Assembly: GCA_003154025.1 (NCBI GenBank)
Contig: PMCE01000346.1
Span: forward strand, 1 to 9,470
Direction of reading: 5' to 3'
From: Syntrophaceae bacterium
Lineage (GTDB): Bacteria; Desulfobacterota; SM23-61
Length of the DNA stretch: 9,470 nt
Shown: piece by piece, positions 1 to 6,562 of the stretch
How positions within the stretch are numbered: position 1 is the stretch's first letter
Layout of the letters: each line of letters opens with the position of its first letter
Position numbers and translations under genes: made by a program
Notes under the pieces: model-generated
Seen by the model: only the letters and a program-made list of their open reading frames with translations
The model's database searches: none
What the model was told of the DNA's origin: nothing

Positions 1-464
1 ATGTAGTCGGTTACCTTGGTCACGATGACCCGGGGGATGGAGACCGATTTACAGAGGATACGGATATTTGGGAGGACCATGTCGAAGGTGATGAGCGCGG
101 TGAGCCCGGTGCTCTCCACGATGAGCTTCAGCTCATCCGGGGTGTACATGGGGTTCATGTTGACCACCACCGCCCCCAGGGAGAGGACCGCAAAATAGGA
201 GATGAGGTATTGGGGACAATTCGGCAGATGGATCCCCACCCGGTCCCCCTTTTTCACCCCCGAAGCGCCCAAGGCATTGGCCATGCGGAGGGACTGTTGG
301 CGCAATTCCCAGAAAGTCATTTCCGTCCCGAAAAAATTCAAAGCGGGCTTTTCCGGGTAGGAATTGGCCGGCAGTTGCAGAAGGTCATGGGCGGCTATCC
401 GGGGGTAGCGGATGGTGGTGGGAACGTTGTAATCATAATGCCGGTGCCAGGGTTTGGACTCCAT
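1..464 (-). CDS. AMP-forming acyl-CoA synthetase (FadD-like), N-terminal part, cut by window edge
   Basis: Reading the minus strand from the ATG at 464-462 gives 154 uninterrupted codons that run off the left edge, so only about the first third of a usual 500-560 residue ligase is present. The family activates a carboxylic acid with ATP to an acyl-adenylate and then to acyl-CoA. The visible part matches the family N-terminus: a Pro-rich start (MESKPWHRHYDY), TFWELRQQSLRMANAL near residues 50-64, KKGDRVGIHLPNCPQY (71-86), and the typical VNMNPMYTPDEL (101-112). The P-loop (TSGTTG-like) and the adenylate-binding motifs lie outside the window. A good Shine-Dalgarno (GGAGGG on the minus strand, about 470-477) precedes the ATG. 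The gene is divergent from the importer operon and probably supplies the CoA ester of the imported acid; chain-length preference cannot be judged. The family is clear, the substrate is not. Confidence 0.9.
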   Translation of the reverse strand, partial: MESKPWHRHYDYNVPTTIRYPRIAAHDLLQLPANSYPEKPALNFFGTEMTFWELRQQSLRMANALGASGVKKGDRVGIHLPNCPQYLISYFAVLSLGAVVVNMNPMYTPDELKLIVESTGLTALITFDMVLPNIRILCKSVSIPRVIVTKVTDY

Positions 465-493
465 AATCTTTCCCTCCTGAAATGAAGTTAGCG

Positions 494-522
494 TTCAGCT
501 TTCAGCAATTGGCTGACAGCTG
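494..522. repeat. Heptad-patterned hairpin in the leader of the acyl-CoA synthetase gene
   Basis: CAGCTTTCAGC (496-506) pairs with GCTGACAGCTG (512-522) across a 5-nt loop, giving an 11-bp stem with one mismatch. The sequence also reads as four 7-nt units: TTCAGCT, TTCAGCA, ATTGGCT, GACAGCT (494-521). It lies between the likely minus-strand promoter and the synthetase start, so it would be in that mRNA leader. There is no adjacent T-run in the minus direction, so it is not a normal terminator. It resembles dispersed intergenic heptad repeats, but copy number cannot be seen from one window. Confidence 0.5.
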
Positions 523-580
523 TGTTTTAACCTTTCCGGCTCGTTCCGGGAGTTAAAAATCAATATAACCGGGGATAGAT

Positions 581-600
581 TTGGTAATGAGTATTACTAA
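581..600. promoter_or_regulatory. 20-bp near-perfect palindrome, candidate operator
   Basis: TTGGTAATGAGTATTACTAA is symmetric: GTAAT and ATTAC flank a 4-nt centre (584-597), and the outer TT/AA pairs also match, with one mismatched pair between (583/598). It overlaps the candidate -10 of the minus-strand promoter and ends 48 bp before the plus-strand -35. The size and symmetry fit a dimeric HTH repressor such as a TetR- or GntR-family protein. The regulator is not identified; the MerR gene in this window is one candidate, though MerR proteins usually bind between -35 and -10. Confidence 0.45.
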
Positions 601-620
601 ATGCTATGCATAAAAGTCAA
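591..620 (-). promoter_or_regulatory. Candidate sigma70-type promoter for the acyl-CoA synthetase
   Basis: On the minus strand, TTGACT (620-615) is followed after 18 nt by TAATAC (596-591). The next ORF downstream on that strand is the synthetase starting at 464, which gives a leader of roughly 120 nt containing the 496-522 hairpin. The -10 is imperfect, so the call rests on position and the good -35. Confidence 0.4.
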
Positions 621-648
621 GAAAAATCTTTGGGGTACAAAATTTTCC

Positions 649-677
649 TTGACAAATTTTTCCGGTTTGACTATTAA
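649..677 (+). promoter_or_regulatory. Strong sigma70-type promoter for the importer operon
   Basis: A perfect TTGACA (649-654) is followed after exactly 17 nt by TATTAA (672-677), with an A/T-rich stretch just upstream (637-648) that could act as an UP element. Transcription would start near 684, giving a leader of about 145 nt before the binding-protein gene. The optimal spacer argues against MerR-type activation of this promoter, because MerR targets normally have 19-20 bp spacers. Confidence 0.65.
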
Positions 678-728
678 ATGCAGAGCATCTTCTCGCCTGG
701 GGAAAAGACTCTTTAGAAAGGTTAGCGC

Positions 729-761
729 GTAGGGAGGTTTCCGGGGAGATCTCTCCCTTAC
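729..761 (+). other. Possible stem-loop in the importer mRNA leader
   Basis: GTAGGGAG (729-736) can pair with CTCCCTTAC (753-761) with a single bulged T; the loop contains the 8-bp palindrome GAGATCTC (746-753 partly overlaps the stem, so the two structures compete). A second short palindrome GGGTACCC follows at 763-770. No known riboswitch core is recognisable. The structure may protect the mRNA or do nothing; support is only from base pairing. Confidence 0.25.
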
Positions 762-829
762 CGGGTACCCCAAGTTGCCGAAATCCTGGGCCGTGAGTCC
801 AATCTAACAGAACTGAGGAGGACAGAGAG

Positions 830-2107
830 ATGAAAAAGGGGAAAAGATTTGCCGGCTTCCTGTTTTTCCTGGCCGTGGCTTTAGTGGCTGCCTGGCCGCC
901 CGCTGACGTCTCAGCTCAAGCCCCGAAAGATGTGGTGATCGGGTACAGCGGAATTTTAAGCGGGGTCGCCGCGGAGTACGGCCAGGACTGCGCCAATGGT
1001 GTTGAAATGGCCATTAATGATATCAACGCAGCCGGCGGGATTACGGCGGGCGGACAGAAGTATGCTTTCAAGCTGGTGAAGCTGGATGACCAGGCGAACC
1101 CCACGAGCGCCGTGAACAATTCCCGACGTCTGCGCGACCAGAACCAAGCTCCCGCGATTTTTAACGCGGTATCTACTACGATCTTCCCTATGGCCAAAAT
1201 CAACGAGGAAAAAGGGAACGAATTTCTCCTGATGGCGTATACGAGTACCCCCAAGGTTATGGAGATTGGCAACAAACTGCTGACCTCCAGCCCGCCCCCG
1301 TTCACGGTGTATGTGAAAGGTTTTGCCGATCAAGCGTTTTCCTTGGGTTGGAAGAAATGCGCCATGGTCGTAACCCTGGGCGTCTACGGTGACGAATGGC
1401 GGCACGCCTTCAAGGAATACTGGACGTCTCACGGCGGCGAGATCACCGCGGACAAGCCGGCCAACTATTACACGGAGACTGATTTTTCCGCTCCGTTGAC
1501 TGCCGCGCTGGCCACCAAGCCCGATGTCCTCCTTATCGGGGGCCCTCCCGCCACCACGGCCCTGGTGATCGAGCAGGCCCGCGGATTGGGTTTTAAGGGC
1601 GGGTTCATCCTAATCGATCAGGCGAAAATGGATTACATCGAAAATATCCTTAAAAGCACCAAGCTGATGGGCAATTTGATCGGGACCGCGGCCGTCGCCG
1701 ATTCCCCCACGGAAGCGGCCCCCGCGTTTGTGAAGAAGTACAAGGAAATATACAAGCGCATGGCCACCTGGGAAGTGATCCTGAATTACAATTCCATGTA
1801 TGCCCTTTCCAAAGCGATGGTGGCAGCGGGGTCGGTGAGCGATGTTTATAAAATTCGGGCGTCCTTTCCGAAAGCCTTCCCTCTCCTCGGGAATAAGTTC
1901 CCCTCTGAATTCACGGGAATCACCCCCGGAGGGCGCATGTATTGTCCGGGGTCACAGCAAATGATCAATGCCTCCGGAAAGTACGGGCCCGTGGAGCTAC
2001 TCTCTTGGTGGTGCAAGAATGAGCAGGAGTTCAACAAACTGAAGGCCGATTATCCCGCGCTCGGGAACGCCAAGTGGGTTTACCACAAGTGGGAAAAAGA
2101 GCAATAA
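830..2107 (+). CDS. livJ: Periplasmic substrate-binding protein of a branched-chain amino acid/organic acid-type ABC importer
   Basis: This 425-residue protein captures the substrate in the periplasm and delivers it to the permease pair encoded next. Residues 1-29 are a classical Sec signal peptide: a basic MKKGKR start, a hydrophobic core, and VSA before a predicted cut at Ala29/Gln30. There is no lipobox Cys, so it should be a soluble periplasmic protein. The mature part opens with VVIGYSGILSGVAAEYGQDCANGVEMAINDINAAGG (about 35-70), the typical start of type I periplasmic binding domains (Peripla_BP_6), and continues with paired Rossmann-like lobes to about residue 380. The C-terminal tail (about 390-425) is Trp/Lys-rich. 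An AGGAGG at 816-821, 8 nt before the ATG, supports this start. This family binds amino acids, amides, urea, aromatic acids and other carboxylates, so the name livJ denotes the family and not leucine specificity. The neighbouring CoA-linked enzymes favour an organic acid (inference). Confidence 0.9.
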   Translation: MKKGKRFAGFLFFLAVALVAAWPPADVSAQAPKDVVIGYSGILSGVAAEYGQDCANGVEMAINDINAAGGITAGGQKYAFKLVKLDDQANPTSAVNNSRRLRDQNQAPAIFNAVSTTIFPMAKINEEKGNEFLLMAYTSTPKVMEIGNKLLTSSPPPFTVYVKGFADQAFSLGWKKCAMVVTLGVYGDEWRHAFKEYWTSHGGEITADKPANYYTETDFSAPLTAALATKPDVLLIGGPPATTALVIEQARGLGFKGGFILIDQAKMDYIENILKSTKLMGNLIGTAAVADSPTEAAPAFVKKYKEIYKRMATWEVILNYNSMYALSKAMVAAGSVSDVYKIRASFPKAFPLLGNKFPSEFTGITPGGRMYCPGSQQMINASGKYGPVELLSWWCKNEQEFNKLKADYPALGNAKWVYHKWEKEQ

Positions 2108-2301
2108 GATGAACCTTCTTTCCCCCTGAATAGAGTAGGGGCCGTTTCTGGTCCGCAAATGGGCGGCGGATTCGGATCGACCCAATTGTCTTGTGCGCGG
2201 AGCCGGAGATCGCCTAACTTTTGTGCCTCCGGATCCGCGCCTGCGCAAGCCTGACGGAAAGAACTGACTTCGTCTCCTACCAGGTCCGGTGAGCGGAACA
2301 T
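2108..2301 (+). other. Gene-free spacer between binding-protein and permease genes, with strong hairpin at 2195-2240
   Basis: GCGCGGAGCCGGAG (2195-2208) pairs with CTCCGGATCCGCGC (2227-2240), a 14-bp stem with one mismatch and an 18-nt loop. CTTG (2190-2193) and CAAG (2246-2249) can extend it past a bulge. No T-run follows, so it is not a standard intrinsic terminator. A weaker hairpin is possible at 2152-2170 (TCCGC/GCGGA). In binding-protein-dependent transporters such an element often stabilises the upstream message so that the binding protein is made in excess over the membrane parts; that role is inferred here. I see no small gene in this spacer. Confidence 0.6.
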
Positions 2302-3165
2302 ATGGATCTATTATTGCAGCAAATATTCAATGGCGTGATGTTGGGCAGTACGTATGCCATTGTGGCCTTGGGACTGACCCTGGTTTTCGGCATCCTGAAT
2401 GTGCCCAATTTCGCCCACGGCCATCTTTACATGCTGGGCGCTTACGTCAGTTTTTTCCTGATAACGCTTTACGGTTTTGGTTTCTGGCCGGCCCTGATCT
2501 TTTCTATGGTGATCCTCGGGGCCATCGGCATGTTGATCGAACGGATCGTCTATCGTCCTTTGAGGGACAAACCCCACATCAACTCGTTTATCTCCGCAGT
2601 GGGCGCCCTGATGATCCTGGAGACGAGTGTAATTGTTTTTTTCGGCCCGCAAGGGAGGCGCATTCCCAATCCCTATCCTGGGGTGGTTGACCTCTTCGGC
2701 ATAACCATGACCTATCAGCGCCTCCTGGTCATCCTGGCGGCGCTCGTTATGATCGGCATCCTACAGATCTTCATTAAGAAAACGACTCAGGGAACGATGA
2801 TCGAAGCTGTGGCCCAGAACCGAGAAGGGGCCATGCTTGTCGGGGTGAATGTGAACTGGGTGTCCTCGCTCACGTTCGCCATTTCTACCGCTACAGCGGC
2901 GGCCGCCGCTTGCCTGGTGGCTCCGATTTTCATGATCTCCCCCACCATGGGCGCTCTTCTGGGCATGAAGGCTTTCGTTATCGTAATCTTAGGAGGATTG
3001 GGCAGCATCCCCGGCGCAATCCTGGGGGGATATATTCTGGGACTCCTCGAGGCGCTCGGCGGCGGCTACTTGTCGGCGGCCTATAAAGATGTGTACGCGT
3101 TCGGGGCGTTGATCCTGATCCTTTCCATCAAGCCCACCGGACTCTTTGGGCGTGAGGTGAGCTGA
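2302..3165 (+). CDS. livH: LivH-type ABC importer permease
   Basis: A 287-residue, very hydrophobic inner-membrane protein that forms half of the translocation channel with the next gene product. It has the LivH landmarks: LGLTLVFGILNVPNFAHG (23-40), the cytoplasmic coupling segment EAVAQNREGAMLVGVN (168-183) that contacts an ATPase, and the conserved VIVILGGLGSIPGAILGG (226-243). The ending KPTGLFGREVS is the usual C-terminal signature. About eight membrane segments can be seen, the first near residues 8-34. Length is normal for the family (about 290-310). The ATG at 2302 has only a weak upstream GAGCGGA (2291-2297). The stop overlaps the next start (TGATG at 3163-3167), indicating translational coupling with livM. 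Confidence 0.93.
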   Translation: MDLLLQQIFNGVMLGSTYAIVALGLTLVFGILNVPNFAHGHLYMLGAYVSFFLITLYGFGFWPALIFSMVILGAIGMLIERIVYRPLRDKPHINSFISAVGALMILETSVIVFFGPQGRRIPNPYPGVVDLFGITMTYQRLLVILAALVMIGILQIFIKKTTQGTMIEAVAQNREGAMLVGVNVNWVSSLTFAISTATAAAAACLVAPIFMISPTMGALLGMKAFVIVILGGLGSIPGAILGGYILGLLEALGGGYLSAAYKDVYAFGALILILSIKPTGLFGREVS

Positions 3166-4148
3166 TGGACGTGGGGAAATTCCTGCGCGAAAAATGGTTT
3201 TATGTTCTCCTGGGGATCGTGGCCTTACTGATTCCTATGATGGTGACGGGTCGTTACCACTTTCAGATCATCATCATGGGCTGCCTGTTCTCCATGGCTA
3301 CCTTGAGTTTGAATTTAATCCTGGGATATACAGGCCAGGCGTCTCTGGCCCATGCCGGGTTTTTCGGCATCGGCGCTTACGGGGTCGCCATCCTGATGAG
3401 GGATGGCGTTTCGTTTTGGCTCGCCCTTCCTTTTTCCGCTCTGGTTTCGGCTTTCATCGGGTTCCTGATCGGATTTCCTACCCTGCGCACGCGGGGATCG
3501 TACTTTGCAATCTCCACGATGTGCTTTGGGGTCATCGTCTCCATCGTCGCGGCGAACTGGATCGATTTCACCGGAGGCGCGAACGGCATAACGGGAATTC
3601 GCGGACCGGACCCCATTCCCTTACTGCTCGGGACCATTCACTTCAAGAGCATGGCTGCCCAATATTATCTCGTCCTGGCTTTTTTGCTTCTCACCTTGTG
3701 GATCATGCACCGCCTGGTCTATTCCCTCCAGGGGCTGGGTTTCATGGCCATACGGAACAATGAAATGCTCGCGGAAGCGGTGGGCGTGAATACTTATTAC
3801 GGGAAGCTTCTCTCTTTCGTGGTCGCCAACTTTTTTGCCGGTCTGGCCGGGGGGTTGTACGCCACTCTGATTGGGAACGTGGACCCCAGCACGGCCGGAC
3901 TCGAACTCACCTTCAGCTGGCTCGTTTACCTTCTCATCGGCGGAGCGGCCACTCTCGGCGGGCCCATTTTAGGTACGTTTTTCATTGCTGTGCTCATGGA
4001 ATACCTTCAATCGGTTGCCGAATACCGCCTGATCATCTTCGGCGCCCTACTCATTGTGGTGATCATTTATTTCCCCCGGGGCCTTATGGGCGCGATTACG
4101 AAAATACAGGAGAAATTCCCGATTCTCGGGCACGGAGAAAGGGATTGA
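3165..4148 (+). CDS. livM: LivM-type ABC importer permease
   Basis: This 327-residue membrane protein is the partner of LivH in the channel heterodimer. The diagnostic block LNLILGYTGQASLAHAGFFGIGAY is at 49-72, followed by PTLRTRGSYFAISTMCFG (105-122), the GGANGITGI loop (137-145), the coupling segment AIRNNEMLAEAVGVN (195-209) and LLIGGAATLGGPILG (256-270). The N-terminus (MDVGKFLREKWFY) is short and lacks the long extra segment of the E. coli protein, as in most bacterial homologues. The ATG shares its A with the stop of livH. Three nucleotides separate its stop from the GTG of livG, so the four downstream importer genes form one tight translational unit. Confidence 0.93.
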   Translation: MDVGKFLREKWFYVLLGIVALLIPMMVTGRYHFQIIIMGCLFSMATLSLNLILGYTGQASLAHAGFFGIGAYGVAILMRDGVSFWLALPFSALVSAFIGFLIGFPTLRTRGSYFAISTMCFGVIVSIVAANWIDFTGGANGITGIRGPDPIPLLLGTIHFKSMAAQYYLVLAFLLLTLWIMHRLVYSLQGLGFMAIRNNEMLAEAVGVNTYYGKLLSFVVANFFAGLAGGLYATLIGNVDPSTAGLELTFSWLVYLLIGGAATLGGPILGTFFIAVLMEYLQSVAEYRLIIFGALLIVVIIYFPRGLMGAITKIQEKFPILGHGERD

Positions 4149-4151
4149 CGC

Positions 4152-4919
4152 GTGCTGTTGCAAGTTAAGAACCTTACCAAAAACTTCGCCGGTCTGAAGG
4201 CCGTGAATGATGTTTGCTTGAATGTAAACCGGGGAGAAATCTTCTGCATCGTCGGCCCCAACGGCGCGGGCAAATCGGTTTTTTTCGGCCTCCTCAGCGG
4301 TTTAATTCGCCCATCCCATGGTCAAATTCTTCTGGATGACGAGGAGATCACTGGCTTCAAGCCCCACCGGATCGCCCGCAGGGGCCTCGCCCGGACTTTT
4401 CAGACCACCGCCCTCTTTGATCAATTGCGAGTCGTGGACAACCTGGCCATCGGCTACCGATTGCGGACCCGGGGAGGATTCTGGTCAGCCCTGGGCCACA
4501 CAAGCACCTGGAAAAGAGACAAGGACGAGACGACGGCCCGCGTGTTGGAGGTCCTCAATTTTATCGGGCTAGCCCACAAGGCCCTGCATTTTGTCTCCAC
4601 CCTTTCCCAGGCAGAACAGAAGAAACTCTCCATCGGCGTCGCCTTGATCAGCAGGCCGAAGATCATTCTACTCGACGAGCCCACCGGCGGGCTAATCCTG
4701 GAGGATACAGACGAGATCACCGCTCTCATAAGAAAGCTCAATCAGCAAGCGGGGATTACCGTCTGTCTCATCGAACATAAGATGCGCATGGTGATGGGCC
4801 TCGCTGACCGTATGGCGGTTTTGAATTTCGGTAGCCTCATCGCCGAGGGAACGCCGGAGGAGATCAGCAGCAATCCCGAAGTGATCGAAGCCTACCTAGG
4901 GGGGGAATCCATTGCTTAA
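4152..4919 (+). CDS. livG: LivG-type ABC importer ATPase, GTG start, atypical signature motif
   Basis: A 255-residue cytoplasmic ATPase that powers the LivH/LivM channel together with LivF. Visible motifs are Walker A GPNGAGKS (35-42), Q-loop in RTFQTTALF (Gln84), Walker B IILLDEP (171-177, catalytic Glu176) and the switch His209 in LIEHKM. The signature motif, LSGGQ in typical ABC proteins and often LxYGQQ in LivG, reads LSQAEQKKLS here (151-160), with Ala in place of the conserved Gly. As I recall, some LivG-like ATPases carry related variants such as LTLADRKRLE, so the enzyme may still be active. The long insert between Q-loop and signature (about 102-130, with GFWSALGH) is a normal LivG trait. 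The C-terminal EGTPEEISSNPEVIEAYLG is also family-typical. The start is the GTG 3 nt after livM. Its last 8 nt overlap livF. Confidence 0.92.
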   Translation: MLLQVKNLTKNFAGLKAVNDVCLNVNRGEIFCIVGPNGAGKSVFFGLLSGLIRPSHGQILLDDEEITGFKPHRIARRGLARTFQTTALFDQLRVVDNLAIGYRLRTRGGFWSALGHTSTWKRDKDETTARVLEVLNFIGLAHKALHFVSTLSQAEQKKLSIGVALISRPKIILLDEPTGGLILEDTDEITALIRKLNQQAGITVCLIEHKMRMVMGLADRMAVLNFGSLIAEGTPEEISSNPEVIEAYLGGESIA

Positions 4920-5622
4920 ACTTTCCAACCTTTCCACCCTTATCGGCGGGTTCCAGGCAGTTCGGGAAATTTCCCTGAAGATCCCCCGGGGAGATTTTGT
5001 CACCCTGCTGGGAAGCAACGGCGCTGGCAAAACTACCCTTTTCCGGACCATTGCGGGCGTGCTCAAGCCGGTTCGGGGGACGATTGAGTTCAAGGACCGG
5101 CAGATCCAGGGAATGCCGGCCCATCGGGTTGTGGGACTGGGATTGTCCCTCTGCCCGGAGGGTCGCCAGCTTTTTCCCCAGCTCTCGGTGTTGAAGAACC
5201 TGACCATGGGGGCCTACCCGCGCCGCAAAGACCGCCAGGGAGTCCAGCAATCCCTGGAACAGGTCTATGCCCTGTTTCCCATCCTACGGGACCGGAAACA
5301 ACAGCTGGCCGGCACCTTCAGTGGGGGCGAGCAGCAGATGCTGGCCATCGCCCGGGCGCTTATGTCCCGGCCGGAATTGCTCCTGCTGGATGAGCCCTCC
5401 ATGGGATTGGCCCCCCTGGTGGTACGCAAGATCATCGGCGAGGTCATCAAGGCCATCCATGAGACGGGAACGACGATCTTTTTGTCCGAGCAGAACGCCC
5501 GAATGGCTTTGATGATCGCCCGGCGCGGATATGTGCTGGAAACCGGGAGAATCGTGCTGGAAGGCTCGAACTCCGAACTCATGAATAACGAAAAGGTAAA
5601 GAAGGCCTATATCGGGGCGTAA
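4912..5622 (+). CDS. livF: LivF-type ABC importer ATPase, TTG start
   Basis: The second ATPase subunit, 236 residues, as usual for LivF. Motifs: Walker A GSNGAGKT (34-41), LCPEGRQLFPQLSVLKNL (80-97) with the Glu that LivF proteins carry at the Q-loop position, canonical signature SGGEQ (137-141), Walker B LLLLDEPSMGLAP (156-168, Glu161), and SEQN (192-195), where Gln replaces the switch His as is common in LivF. The C-terminal NEKVKKAYIGA is characteristic. The start is TTG at 4912-4914 inside the end of livG, with a G-rich AGGGGGGGA (about 4899-4906) upstream; no ATG gives a family-length N-terminus. The 8-nt overlap implies coupled translation. Unlike LivG, all of its nucleotide-site motifs look canonical for its family. 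Confidence 0.92.
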   Translation: MLKLSNLSTLIGGFQAVREISLKIPRGDFVTLLGSNGAGKTTLFRTIAGVLKPVRGTIEFKDRQIQGMPAHRVVGLGLSLCPEGRQLFPQLSVLKNLTMGAYPRRKDRQGVQQSLEQVYALFPILRDRKQQLAGTFSGGEQQMLAIARALMSRPELLLLDEPSMGLAPLVVRKIIGEVIKAIHETGTTIFLSEQNARMALMIARRGYVLETGRIVLEGSNSELMNNEKVKKAYIGA

Positions 5623-5630
5623 GGAGACGT

Positions 5631-5661
5631 CGGCAGTCGGCTTCTTCACCGATTGGTGCCG
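5631..5661 (+). other. Small stem-loop just ahead of the regulator ribosome site
   Basis: CGGCA (5631-5635) pairs with TGCCG (5657-5661) and TCGG (5637-5640) with CCGA (5649-5652), with an 8-nt loop and an internal bulge. It sits in the 53-nt gap between livF and the MerR gene and ends directly before the AGGAG (5663-5667). No T-run follows, so it would not end transcription; it could slightly shape translation of the regulator. Short and unsupported by covariation. Confidence 0.25.
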
Positions 5662-5675
5662 CAGGAGAGGAACTC

Positions 5676-6422
5676 TTGAAAATCAGTGAGCTGGTTCAAC
5701 GGACCCGCGTATCCAAAGAAACCGTCCATTATTACATCCGCGAAGGCCTTCTCCCCAAGCCACGCAAGCGGGGAAGAAATATTGCCGATTACGATGATGG
5801 CTACGTAGAGCGCATCCGCCTGATCAAAGAGCTCCAGGATCGCTATTTTCTTCCCCTCGCGGTCATTAAGAATATCCTCAAACACCAGAAGAAATCCCCC
5901 GAGGGACAATCCCTGCTGAGCCTGCGGAGAGAATACTTCCGTCCCGTGGATCAGCTTCTCCCCACGGAGGTCGAGGGGGAAGAGGCCTTCCTGAAGGCCA
6001 CGGGGCTGGGGCGGATATGGCTGGCCCGGATGGAGGAATGGGGGATTATCAGCCCGGAGATTCGGAACGGGCGGAAAGTGTATCCCCAGGATGACATTAC
6101 CCTGGGCAAATTAGTCCTGGAGATGGATCAAGTGGGCATCGGAGTGAGGGACGGATTCGACGCCGAAGCCCTTCGACATTACCGGGACATGTTCCGGGAA
6201 ATTGTGGTGATGTCGCACAAATATTACTTCGAAGCCACCCTGGGAAAGCTTCCCCCGGAAGAATTCTCCAAGAGGATCGTTCAGGGAAGAGAAATTATGA
6301 GCGCTTTTTTCTACCATCTGTACCGCAAACTTTCCCGGGAGGAGTACCGGCGAATTCTGCTGATGCTCGAAGCGCAAGCCAAAGAAGGGGAGAATTCGGA
6401 GGATCCTTCCGAGGGGGCCTAA
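5676..6422 (+). CDS. MerR-family transcriptional regulator with a second MerR-like winged-helix segment
   Basis: A 248-residue DNA-binding regulator. Residues 2-70 are a clear MerR winged helix: KISELVQRTRVSKETVHYYIREGLLPKP, then a wing with YDDGYVERIRLIKELQ and a LPLAVIKNIL helix. There are no Cys clusters, so metal or thiol sensing of the classical type is unlikely. Residues about 104-158 repeat the pattern in degenerate form: T109, an LARMEEWGIISPE helix, NGRKVYPQDD and ITLGKLVLEMDQVGIG. The rest (160-235) is helical and may bind an effector such as an acyl-CoA, which is a guess from context. The start is TTG at 5676, backed by AGGAG at 5663-5667; an ATG start would cut into the HTH. It lies 53 nt behind livF and is probably co-transcribed with it. 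Likely targets are the importer, synthetase and dehydratase genes on either side. Confidence 0.85.
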   Translation: MKISELVQRTRVSKETVHYYIREGLLPKPRKRGRNIADYDDGYVERIRLIKELQDRYFLPLAVIKNILKHQKKSPEGQSLLSLRREYFRPVDQLLPTEVEGEEAFLKATGLGRIWLARMEEWGIISPEIRNGRKVYPQDDITLGKLVLEMDQVGIGVRDGFDAEALRHYRDMFREIVVMSHKYYFEATLGKLPPEEFSKRIVQGREIMSAFFYHLYRKLSREEYRRILLMLEAQAKEGENSEDPSEGA

Positions 6423-6460
6423 ATCGCTTCCGAAAGCTCTTTTCTCGAGCCGGTAAGGTC

Positions 6461-6491
6461 TTGACAAAAATCGGTGCAAAAGGCATGTTAT
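6461..6491 (+). promoter_or_regulatory. Candidate promoter with long (19-bp) spacer behind the regulator gene
   Basis: A perfect TTGACA (6461-6466) is followed by TGTTAT (6486-6491) after 19 nt. Spacers of 19-20 bp are the hallmark of MerR-activated promoters, and a MerR gene ends 38 bp upstream. However, the spacer has no convincing dyad (only TGC/GCA around 6475-6485), and the -10 matches the consensus at 4 of 6 positions. It would drive the dehydratase gene from a long leader. Confidence 0.3.
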
Positions 6492-6562
6492 TAAGGCCTT
6501 GCCCGGGTTCCCGAGGGACGAGGGATGCAGGGCATATGAGGCTTCTCATGGACAGGAAGGAA

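Noticed and set aside
684..829. Riboswitch in the importer leader
   Set aside because: The leader is long enough and has short palindromes, but no known aptamer core could be recognised by eye.
2195..2240. Rho-independent terminator after the binding-protein gene
   Set aside because: No T-run follows the stem, and the remaining importer genes must be transcribed from somewhere upstream; no good promoter is visible between 2240 and 2302.
6461..6494. TTGACA paired with TATTAA (6489-6494), echoing the importer promoter
   Set aside because: The spacer would be 22 bp, too long even for MerR-type promoters.
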